A DNA stretch of 64,000 nucleotides. Origin: Streptomyces sp. NBC_00078 (GTDB taxonomy: Bacteria > Actinomycetota > Actinomycetes > Streptomycetales > Streptomycetaceae). The notes beneath the pieces are model-generated. The model saw nothing but the letters and a program-made list of their open reading frames with translations. It was not told the DNA's origin and searched no databases. Of the stretch, positions 56,984 through 64,000 are shown in pieces (the stretch's first letter is position 1; each line of letters opens with the position of its first letter). The translations under genes and the position numbers were made by a program. Location: NCBI RefSeq assembly GCF_026343335.1, contig NZ_JAPELX010000001.1, positions 4,216,001-4,280,000 on the forward strand, in the 5' to 3' direction.

Positions 56984-58357
56984 TTGCGTACGACCACCCC
57001 CAACTCCCCCCACATATCCGGCAGATGGCGCCGCATCGGCTCGGCAGTCGCCGCCACCGCGGCCCTCGCCCTCGCCGGGCTCGGCACCGCCGTTCACGCG
57101 AACGCCGCCACCACCGACGCGATCCCCGCCGCCCACAAGATGAGCACCAAGGCGATCGCCGCCCAGGTCGCCAAAGCCCACGTGCAGTACACGAAGGCAT
57201 GCGCCGCGACCCCGAAGAAGGGCTACGCCGCCTGCCACGCGCTCCGCGTCACCGGCGGCACCACCGCCTTCATGGAGAAGCAGGCCGCGCTCAAGGGCAG
57301 CACGCCCAAGACCGTCAAGCCGAACGCCGCCTCCGACGCCCCGACCGGCTACGGCCCCTCCGACATCCAGTCCGCCTACGGCCTCACCAACGCGGCCGCC
57401 TCCAACGGCTCCGGCAAGACGGTCGCCATCGTCGACGCCAACGACGACCCCAACGCCGAGGCCGACCTGGCCACTTACCGCGACCAGTACGGCCTCTCGG
57501 CCTGCACCACGGCCAACGGCTGCTTCAAGAAGGTCAGCCAGACCGGCTCGACGACCTCCCTCCCCCCCGCCGACAGCGGCTGGGCCGGTGAGATCTCCCT
57601 CGACCTCGACATGGTCAGCGCGACCTGCCCCAACTGCAACATCCTCCTCGTCGAGGCGACGTCGGCGAGCGACGCCAACCTGGGCACGGCGGTCAACGAG
57701 GCCGTCAAGCTGGGCGCCAAGTTCGTCTCCAACAGCTACGGCGGCTCGGAGTCCTCCTCCGACACGACGTACGACTCCTCGTACTACAACCACCCGGGCG
57801 TCGCCATCACCGCCAGCGCCGGTGACAGCGGCTTCGGCGCCGAATACCCGGCCGCGTCCAAGTACGTGACCGCGGTCGGCGGCACCGCCCTCAAGACGTC
57901 CTCCAACAGCCGCGGCTGGACCGAGAGCGTCTGGAACACCAGCAGCACCGAGGGCACCGGCTCCGGCTGCTCCACCGTCGACGCCAAGCCCACCTGGCAG
58001 ACCGACACCGGCTGCACCAAGCGCATGATCGCCGACGTGTCCGCGGTCGCCGACCCCGCCACCGGCGTCTCCGTCTACGACTCCTACGGCTCCGACGGCA
58101 CCGGCTGGAACACCTACGGCGGCACCAGCGCCTCGTCCCCGCTCATCGCGTCGGTCTACGCCCTCGCGGGCACCCCGGGCAGCAGCGACTACCCGTCCCA
58201 GTACCCGTACAACGCGGCCGGCACATCCGCCCTCAACGACGTGACCAGCGGCAGCAACGGCTCCTGCTCCACCAGCTACTTCTGCACCGCGACGTCGGGC
58301 TACGACGGCCCGACCGGCTGGGGCACCCCCGAGGGCCTCGGCGCCTTCACCGGCTGA
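56984..58357 (+). CDS. Secreted S53 (sedolisin-type) peptidase
   Basis: A 457-aa exported serine-carboxyl peptidase with a signal peptide (RRIGSAVAATAALALAGLGTAVHANA), a short propeptide, and catalytic Glu203 and Asp207 (AGEISLDLD), oxyanion Asp281 (SAGDSGFG) and Ser382 (GGTSASSP). TTG 56984 is chosen because AGGAGG lies 7 nt upstream and the signal peptide then has a normal length. Predicted to act in acidic medium. Confidence 0.88.
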   Translation: MRTTTPNSPHISGRWRRIGSAVAATAALALAGLGTAVHANAATTDAIPAAHKMSTKAIAAQVAKAHVQYTKACAATPKKGYAACHALRVTGGTTAFMEKQAALKGSTPKTVKPNAASDAPTGYGPSDIQSAYGLTNAAASNGSGKTVAIVDANDDPNAEADLATYRDQYGLSACTTANGCFKKVSQTGSTTSLPPADSGWAGEISLDLDMVSATCPNCNILLVEATSASDANLGTAVNEAVKLGAKFVSNSYGGSESSSDTTYDSSYYNHPGVAITASAGDSGFGAEYPAASKYVTAVGGTALKTSSNSRGWTESVWNTSSTEGTGSGCSTVDAKPTWQTDTGCTKRMIADVSAVADPATGVSVYDSYGSDGTGWNTYGGTSASSPLIASVYALAGTPGSSDYPSQYPYNAAGTSALNDVTSGSNGSCSTSYFCTATSGYDGPTGWGTPEGLGAFTG

Positions 58358-58864
58358 GCACACGGCACAACACCGCACGGCCTCCCCGCCGGGTCACGGG
58401 GAGCCGCCTGAAGTGAGGAGAACGTGGGGTCTCCCAGGCGGCATGGAAGGGGAAACGGGTCACGGCAGCCGGCCGCGGCCCGTTTTCCCATGCCTCGTCC
58501 CCGATCATCATGGGCGGAGCGACTGACCCTCCGTCACCGAAGGGGCGCCGACGACCAGCTGCGGCCTGTTCGCCGTGCCGGGATACCCTTCACCCGGAGA
58601 ACATCGGCGCGACCACTCCCCCGACCGGCCGTCAGAAACGGCCCAGGTCATGAATGGGGTCAACGACGGAACCCCACCACGGGTTCCGCTCAGGCCTCAT
58701 TGCCCGGCGTAACATGCCGTGATACACAGAGTGACCTAAGTGCTATTCGTACGAAACCCGCCAAGCAATGACGTCAAGTCGACATACGACGGCAGCATTG
58801 TCGGCGAGAATGAGCCTGACCTCTGCACCCCACAGGGGGACTGCAGAACTACCCACCAGGGGCG
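58358..58864. other. 507-bp region between the peptidase and the VirB-like cluster
   Basis: Holds a small hairpin (CTCCCCG / CGGGGAG, 58382-58403) that may terminate the peptidase gene, then non-coding sequence and the promoter region of the cluster. No firm gene or riboswitch is visible. Confidence 0.4.
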
Positions 58865-58873
58865 GTGACTTAC

Positions 58874-59182
58874 ATGCTCTTTGCGGCCGACAAGGGAGAC
58901 ATCAACACCATCATCGGCGGGATCGCTCCGGACTGGGGCCCCTTCGGCAGCCTGGGCAACGAGGCGAAGGTGATGATCGAGGTCGTGATGGCGGTCGCCA
59001 TCCTGCTCTGTCTCGGCCTCGCCGTCTGGGGCGCCGCGAAGCAGCGCATCGGTGCGACAGCGCTCCGCGACACCTTCAGCGCCGAACAGGGCAAGGGCCT
59101 CATCATCGCCGGCCTCACGGGAGTCTTCATCATCGGTTCCCTGGGCACGCTCTTCACCATCGTGTACGGCATGGCTGTCTAG
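58874..59182 (+). CDS. Small two-helix membrane protein, VirB2/TrbC-like
   Basis: About 102 aa with two hydrophobic helices (VMIEVVMAVAILLCLGLAVWG and LIIAGLTGVFIIGSLGTLFTIVYG) separated by a polar loop, the size and topology of pilin-like or VirB3-like T4SS subunits. Start ATG 58874 or GTG 58865. First gene of the VirB-like run. Assignment is by topology and context. Confidence 0.7.
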   Translation: MLFAADKGDINTIIGGIAPDWGPFGSLGNEAKVMIEVVMAVAILLCLGLAVWGAAKQRIGATALRDTFSAEQGKGLIIAGLTGVFIIGSLGTLFTIVYGMAV

Positions 59183-59367
59183 CAGGCTGTTTACGGCAGG
59201 CGTCCTCCCGTCCCCTCCGGGCACGCCCGGCCCCCTCCACCCACCCCCACCGTCGTGCCCACCGGCTGAGGTTCCGTTTCCCTGATGTCGAGTCACCACA
59301 CCGCGCCCGCGCGGGAACCAGCACGGCTACCGTCGTATGTCTACGAGCTGGAGAGGGCGTACACGGC

Positions 59368-60177
59368 ATGAGTCTCGGAGACGAGCACGAGGCCTCCGGC
59401 GGTTACGGCGGCACGGGCCAGACCCGGACACGACTGCCCGAGACGGGCGGCGACGTGTACGGGGGCGCACGGCGCGGCGGCCGGTCGTCGTCCCGGAGCC
59501 TGATCACGGTGGTCGGCGTGGTGGTCCTACTGATCGCAGCGATCGCCTTCGCGAACCGTGGAGGAGACGATTCCTCTTCGGCCGGCGGATCCGGAAACAA
59601 GCCGAAAGCATCGACAACGGCAGCAAGCGGCACGAAGCCGGTGCAGTCAGGGTTCGCACATGACCAGCAGGGGGCGCAGAGCGCTGCGGCGAACTATGCG
59701 GTGGCGCTGGGGTCGACCGGCATGTTCCAGTCGGACAGCCGCCACGCGATCGTCGACACCGTCTATACGCCCACTGCAGCTGCGAAGCTCCAGGGCGCCA
59801 TGGACGCCGCATACTCGACGGACTTCCTCAGCAAGTTGGGCCTCGACGCGAGCGGCAATGCGCCCAACGGCAGCACTTTCGTCTCACGCACCATTCCTGT
59901 GGGCACCAAGGTCATCCAGTACAGCGACAACAGCGCCGCAGTCGCGGTCTGGTACATGGGCCTCATCGGCATGTCGAGTCAGAGCTCGACGGACCCAGTG
60001 AGCTCCACGTGGAAGACCTGGACGTTCGACCTGCAATGGGTCAATGGCGACTGGAAGATCACCACGGACACACAGAAGGATGGCCCCGCACCAGTCCCCG
60101 GTGACGACAAGGCCGCCACCTCGGACGAGATCAGCAAGGCCATCGAGGAGTACGGAGGGTTCACGTATGCCCGGTAG
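59368..60177 (+). CDS. Bitopic membrane protein, VirB8/TcpC-like
   Basis: A 269-aa protein with a short cytoplasmic N-terminus (YGGTGQTRTRLPETGGDVYGG), one membrane helix (LITVVGVVVLLIAAIAFA) and an extracytoplasmic domain resembling the NTF2-like fold of VirB8/TcpC (SRTIPVGTKVIQYSDNSAAV, TWKTWTFDLQWVNGDWKI). Its end overlaps the next gene by 11 bp. Confidence 0.72.
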   Translation: MSLGDEHEASGGYGGTGQTRTRLPETGGDVYGGARRGGRSSSRSLITVVGVVVLLIAAIAFANRGGDDSSSAGGSGNKPKASTTAASGTKPVQSGFAHDQQGAQSAAANYAVALGSTGMFQSDSRHAIVDTVYTPTAAAKLQGAMDAAYSTDFLSKLGLDASGNAPNGSTFVSRTIPVGTKVIQYSDNSAAVAVWYMGLIGMSSQSSTDPVSSTWKTWTFDLQWVNGDWKITTDTQKDGPAPVPGDDKAATSDEISKAIEEYGGFTYAR

Positions 60178-61516
60178 CCCGCATCGCGTACTCAAGTTCA
60201 CGGGCGTGGTGGCCGCCCTACAGACTGCTGCCGTTCTGCTGGCCACACGCGCCTTCGCAGCCCCCACGCCCACGCCAACGGCATCGAAGAGCAGCGACCC
60301 CTGCGACCTCCTGATCGGCCCTGCCAAGCAGTACTGCGAACGAGGCGACGGCGACAAGGGCACTACCGGCACCGGTGGTGGCATCGACCCAACCTCCACC
60401 CTCGACCCCCTCTCCTCCCTCGCCAAGGGCTGCGCCGACGCCGCTTCCTGGACCATCGGCAAGCTCAGTGACGCAGTCAAAGAGACCGCGAACGTCGACT
60501 TCACCAACAGCAAGTTCCTGCAGCAGTACGCGGTCGTCTTCGCCGCGTCGACGATCCTGACCCTCCTGCTGTGGCTGCTCGCCGTCGCCAAGCGGGCCGT
60601 CCGAGGTGTCCCCCTCACGACGGCCATCTCGGAGGCGATCGGGTTCCTCTGGCTGACGGTCCTGGCGTCCGCGTTCACGCCCCTGATCCTCTACACCGTC
60701 GTATCGGCGACCGACGGCGTGACCGACGTCCTCGCGAAGACCACCGGCAACCAGACGGACACCTTCTTCGGCACGTTCTCCGGCGCCCTCGACAAGGGCG
60801 AGAACATCGGCGGCGGCCCCATCATGCTGATCGTCGTGTCCCTGGTCAGCATCCTCGCCGCGGGCGTCCTCTGGCTGGAGCTGGTCATCCGCGCCGCGCT
60901 CCTCTACGTGGGCGCCCTCCTCGGCACCGTCGTCTACGCCGGCCTGGTCGACAAGAACCTGTGGGGCCACGTCCGCCGCTGGGCGGGCATCATGATCGCC
61001 GTGATCCTGGTGAAGCCGGTCATCGTGATCGTGCTCGGCCTCGCGGGCGCACTCTCCTCCGACAACGGCCCGAACTCCTTCTCCGCCGTCGTCTCCGGCC
61101 TCGCGATCATCCTGCTGGCCATCTTCGCCAGCGCGATGATCTACCGTTTCGTCCCGGGCTTCGGCGACGAGATCGCAAACGGCCGCAACAACCGCATCAT
61201 GCAGGGCGCCGAGGGCAAGGCCGCAGCCGTCATCAGCTCCCCGGCGACCATGGTCGCGCAGGGCATCAAGACCCACAGCGCCCGCTCCAACGACAACGGA
61301 GGCGGCGGCCAGTCGTCCTCCGGCGCCGGCCCCCGCCCGGCCAACCCGGCCAGCGGCGGCGTCGCCGCCCACAGCACCCGCCCGTCGAACGGCGGTGCCG
61401 GCGGATCCGTCCCCTCCGCCGCACCCGCCCCCCGTTCGTCGAGCCCGGCGAACACCCCGCACGCCGGCAACACCCGCAACAGCAGCAGCAACCGCACGGG
61501 AGGTGAAGGGCGTTGA
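60167..61516 (+). CDS. Polytopic membrane protein, VirB6/TrbL-like
   Basis: A 449-aa protein with a signal-like N-terminal helix, about six to seven further helices (FAASTILTLLLWLLAVAKRAV, ILAAGVLWLELVIRAALLYVG, AVILVKPVIVIVLGLAGALS) and a Gly/Ser/Asn/Pro-rich cytoplasmic tail. Topology matches VirB6/TrbL channel proteins. ATG 60167 with GGAGGG 7 nt upstream. TTGA overlap with the next gene. Confidence 0.75.
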   Translation: MPGSPHRVLKFTGVVAALQTAAVLLATRAFAAPTPTPTASKSSDPCDLLIGPAKQYCERGDGDKGTTGTGGGIDPTSTLDPLSSLAKGCADAASWTIGKLSDAVKETANVDFTNSKFLQQYAVVFAASTILTLLLWLLAVAKRAVRGVPLTTAISEAIGFLWLTVLASAFTPLILYTVVSATDGVTDVLAKTTGNQTDTFFGTFSGALDKGENIGGGPIMLIVVSLVSILAAGVLWLELVIRAALLYVGALLGTVVYAGLVDKNLWGHVRRWAGIMIAVILVKPVIVIVLGLAGALSSDNGPNSFSAVVSGLAIILLAIFASAMIYRFVPGFGDEIANGRNNRIMQGAEGKAAAVISSPATMVAQGIKTHSARSNDNGGGGQSSSGAGPRPANPASGGVAAHSTRPSNGGAGGSVPSAAPAPRSSSPANTPHAGNTRNSSSNRTGGEGR

Positions 61517-63072
61517 CGACCGAGTCCCACCTGTCCCATCCGGTCACGCCCCGCCGTACATATCTCATCGGCCGCGCCCGGCCGAACGCGATCGTCGGCC
61601 GGAACCGCGAGTCCGGCGAGATCGCGCTCATCGTCGGCGGCGCGTTCCTCGGCATGATGTGCGGGCTCCTGGTCCCCGTCCTCTCCCTGCGCATCGTGCT
61701 GTTGATGGGGTTCCCGCTGCTCGCGCTGGCGGCCGTCTACGTACCGTACAAGCACCGCACGTTCTACAAGTGGTTCGAGATCAACCGCAGTTACAAGCGC
61801 ACCCTGAAGCGGGGCACGCTCTACCGCAGCAGTGTCATCGAGGCCGGCACCCACCTCGACGGGCGGGAGGTCGAGATCGGGCCGCCGCCGGGGATCGGCC
61901 GCATCACGTGGCTGGCCGCCCCCTTCGGGCCCGACGAGATCGCCGTCCTGCTCCACGCCGACCGGCGGACGGTGACGGCCGCGATCGAGATCGAGGGGCC
62001 GGGCGTCGGCCTGCGCGACTCCGAGGACCAGGAAGCCCTCGTCGACCGCTTCGGCACCCTCCTCAAGCACGTGGCCAACGGCGACGGCTTCGTCACCCGC
62101 CTGCAGATGCTCGCCCGCACCCTCCCCGCCGACCCGGACGCCCACGCCAAGGACGTCTCCGTACGCGGCGACGAGAAGGCACCGGGATGGCTGCAGGGCT
62201 CGTACGACCAACTGCAGTCGATGGTGTCGACCAGCAGCGAGCAGCACCGCGCCTACCTCGTCGCCTGTATGCACTTCACCCGTGAACTCGCGGCCGAGGC
62301 GCAGGCGATGGCACGCGCGGCCCGCCCCCAGAGCGGCCGCAAGGTGGACCGGGACGCGGGCCTCGCGGTCGTCATGGCCCGCGAGCTCACCGACATCTGC
62401 TCCCGCCTCCAGGAAGCGGACATCCGCGTACGCCAGCCCCTCGGCCAGGGCCGCCTCGCCTCCCTCATCCACTCCATGTACGACCCCGACCACCCGATCG
62501 ACCACATCCAGGCGATGACGAAGCGCAACGCCTGGCCGGCCGAGCTGGACGCCATGGAGCCCACGTTCCTCCAGGCCAAGACCCGGGAATCCAGCACCCG
62601 TGCTCCCTGGTGCCACGCCACGGCCTGGGTGAAGGAATGGCCGATGACCCCGGTGGGCGTCAACTTCCTGGCCCCCCTCCTGGTCCACACCCCGGACGTC
62701 ATCCGAACGGTCGCCGTGACGATGGATCTCGAGCCCACCGAGGTAGCCATCGAACGCATGCTGACCGAGAAGACCAACGACGAGGCCGAGGCCTCCCGCG
62801 CCGCCAAGATGAACCGCACCGTGGACCCCCGCGACGTCGCCGCCCACAACCGCATCGATCAGCGCGGCGAGGACCTCGCGAGCGGCGCCGCGGGCGTGAA
62901 CCTCGTCGGCTACATCACCGTCTCCTCCCGCAACCCCGAAGCCCTGGCCCGCGACAAGCGGACCATCCGGGCGTCGGCCGGAAAGTCGTACCTGAAGCTG
63001 GAGTGGTGCGACAGAGAGCACCATCGCGCCTTCGTGAACACGCTTCCGTTCGCCACCGGCATCCGAAGGTAG
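61513..63072 (+). CDS. PrgI-like plus VirB4 N-terminal-domain protein (SCO6880 family)
   Basis: A 519-aa protein. Two helices near residues 35-80 resemble PrgI/VirB3-type membrane anchors; the rest resembles the N-terminal domain of VirB4/TrbE ATPases, ending LVGYITVSSRNPEALARD...FVNTLPFATGIRR. There is no Walker A or B motif. TTG 61513 overlaps the upstream stop (TTGA). The next gene supplies the missing ATPase half, so the pair looks like a split VirB4. Confidence 0.8.
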   Translation: MTTESHLSHPVTPRRTYLIGRARPNAIVGRNRESGEIALIVGGAFLGMMCGLLVPVLSLRIVLLMGFPLLALAAVYVPYKHRTFYKWFEINRSYKRTLKRGTLYRSSVIEAGTHLDGREVEIGPPPGIGRITWLAAPFGPDEIAVLLHADRRTVTAAIEIEGPGVGLRDSEDQEALVDRFGTLLKHVANGDGFVTRLQMLARTLPADPDAHAKDVSVRGDEKAPGWLQGSYDQLQSMVSTSSEQHRAYLVACMHFTRELAAEAQAMARAARPQSGRKVDRDAGLAVVMARELTDICSRLQEADIRVRQPLGQGRLASLIHSMYDPDHPIDHIQAMTKRNAWPAELDAMEPTFLQAKTRESSTRAPWCHATAWVKEWPMTPVGVNFLAPLLVHTPDVIRTVAVTMDLEPTEVAIERMLTEKTNDEAEASRAAKMNRTVDPRDVAAHNRIDQRGEDLASGAAGVNLVGYITVSSRNPEALARDKRTIRASAGKSYLKLEWCDREHHRAFVNTLPFATGIRR

Positions 63073-63085
63073 GGGCTGAGTTCTG

Positions 63086-64000
63086 ATGCGGGATCCGATG
63101 TCCGTCCTCACCGACGCCTTCACGGGCTTCCTCTTCGGAAAGGTCGAGACGACCCGTCTGCCGGTGCGCACGTCCACGGGCCAGGCCCAGGCGGTCTACC
63201 TCCCGACCGCCGCCCCCGGCCTCGGCGACTCGGGCGTCATCATCGGCCGCGAGGTCTACTCCGGCAAGGGCTACATCTACGACCCCTTCCAGCTCTACGG
63301 CCAGCAGCTGCCCGCCCCGCACTGGCTGGTCCTCGGCGAGTCCGGCAACGGCAAGTCGGCCCTGGAGAAGACATACGTCCTCAGGCAGCTACGCTTCCGA
63401 GACCGCCAGGTCGTCGTCCTCGACGCCCAGGGCGAGGACGGCGTCGGCGAATGGAACCTGATCGCGCAGGAGCTGGGGATAACCCCCATCCGCCTGGACC
63501 CGATGGCTGCCCTGGACATGGGAATCCGCCTCAACCCCCTCGACCCGGCGATCACGACCACCGGTCAGCTGGCCCTTCTGCGCACCATCATCGAGGTGGC
63601 GATGGGCCACGGCCTCGACGAACGCTCGGGCTTCGCCCTGAAGGTCGCGCACGCCTACGTCAACGAGACCATCGTCGAACGCCAGCCGGTCCTCACCGAC
63701 ATCGTCGAGCAGCTACGGCACCCCGAACCGGAGTCGGCCGAGGCGATGAACGTCGCCATAGACGATGTACGGGCGTGGGGCCTGGACGTGGCGCTGGTAC
63801 TTGACCGCCTCGTCGACGGTGACCTGCGCGGTATGTTCGACGGCCCGACGACCGTCGGCATCGACCTGGACGCACCCCTCATCGTGTTCGATTTGTCCCA
63901 CATCGACCGCAACTCCATCGCCATGCCGATCCTGATGGCGATCGTCGGCGTATGGCTGGAACACACCTGGATCCGCCCCGACCGGAAGAAGCGCATCTTC
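63086..64000 (+). CDS. VirB4/TraC-like ATPase, partial at window end
   Basis: Starts ATG 63086, 13 bp after the preceding stop; 305 codons are present before the window ends. It has the VirB4 C-terminal pattern: VIIGREVYSGKGYIYDPF, Walker A GESGNGKSAL at residues 84-92 and Walker B LIVFDLSHID near 270. It lacks the VirB4 N-terminal domain, which is encoded by the gene before. Probably powers the VirB-like secretion or transfer complex. Confidence 0.85.
   Translation, partial: MRDPMSVLTDAFTGFLFGKVETTRLPVRTSTGQAQAVYLPTAAPGLGDSGVIIGREVYSGKGYIYDPFQLYGQQLPAPHWLVLGESGNGKSALEKTYVLRQLRFRDRQVVVLDAQGEDGVGEWNLIAQELGITPIRLDPMAALDMGIRLNPLDPAITTTGQLALLRTIIEVAMGHGLDERSGFALKVAHAYVNETIVERQPVLTDIVEQLRHPEPESAEAMNVAIDDVRAWGLDVALVLDRLVDGDLRGMFDGPTTVGIDLDAPLIVFDLSHIDRNSIAMPILMAIVGVWLEHTWIRPDRKKRIF

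Noticed and set aside
58424..58771. 115-codon plus-strand open frame
   Set aside because: Arg/Pro-rich composition, no ribosome-binding site, and it runs through the likely promoter region of the VirB-like cluster.
1..64000. tRNA, rRNA or tmRNA genes
   Set aside because: No cloverleaf with a GTTCRA-type T-loop and CCA-side stem, and no rRNA-like sequence, was seen on either strand by eye; a tRNAscan-SE run would be decisive.

Overview
The window is chromosomal DNA from a high-GC actinomycete, almost certainly a Streptomyces. The evidence is very high GC with strong third-position bias, frequent GTG and TTG starts and ATGA/GTGA start-stop overlaps. It also carries marker genes of the group: mycothiol synthase (mshD), the WhiG anti-sigma factor rsiG with both c-di-GMP motifs, glnR, the Fur-family nickel regulator nur, DUF397/DUF5753 regulator pairs, and a ppk-CHAD-mutT / csoR-pit / pst phosphate neighbourhood. 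Most of it looks like conserved core chromosome, broken by a few accessory insertions.

Layout. 0-5.5 kb: eis-like acetyltransferase, asparaginase remnant, rsiG, dtd, then a minus-strand run (33-aa membrane peptide, nitrobindin, nur, ygfZ) and a DsrE-like gene. 5.5-8 kb: a DUF397 gene with a truncated DUF5753 partner, DUF3099, DUF1416 and a thiosulfate sulfurtransferase behind a cysteine-type leader peptide. 8-11.5 kb: DUF2993, a low-complexity membrane protein, moaD and a hydrolase. 11.6-17.4 kb: glnR, a LacI regulator, a PDZ-less HtrA protease and an MprAB-like two-component system. 17.4-20.1 kb: an XRE/DUF397 pair with two operator-like palindromes, two small coupled genes and a PIN toxin-antitoxin pair. 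20.5-24.8 kb: a second DUF2993 protein, a secreted 5'-nucleotidase and mshD, then a 30-bp tandem repeat array and an interspersed repeat. 25-33 kb: two ABC export systems transcribed away from a shared 111-bp region. One is headed by an ECF sigma factor, a micro-ORF and a zinc-finger anti-sigma; the other is headed by a YtrA-type GntR regulator whose 15-bp inverted repeat lies between the two.

33-48.5 kb is the phosphate region: ppk, a CHAD protein, a mutT gene broken by a 3.2-kb accessory islet (IS5-type remnant, XRE/DUF397 pair, its own NUDIX gene), a lipoprotein, csoR with its operator, the pit accessory gene and pitH, and pstSCAB on the minus strand behind a PHO box. 48.6-58.4 kb holds mostly exported or regulatory proteins: a bicovalent-FAD oxidoreductase, a PAP2 phosphatase, a transglycosylase/NlpC-P60 hydrolase, a trypsin-like protease, a Uma2-type protein, an ATPase with a divergent XRE/DUF397 pair, and an S53 peptidase.

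58.8-64 kb holds the most unusual unit: a plus-strand run of small membrane protein, VirB8/NTF2-like bitopic protein, VirB6/TrbL-like polytopic protein, a PrgI/VirB4-N-like protein, and a separate VirB4-type ATPase that runs off the window. It resembles a chromosomal type IV secretion apparatus whose VirB4 is split into two polypeptides; the hydrolase at 51-52 kb could be its VirB1-like partner. No rRNA, tRNA or CRISPR array was seen. All functional calls come from reading motifs, without database searches.
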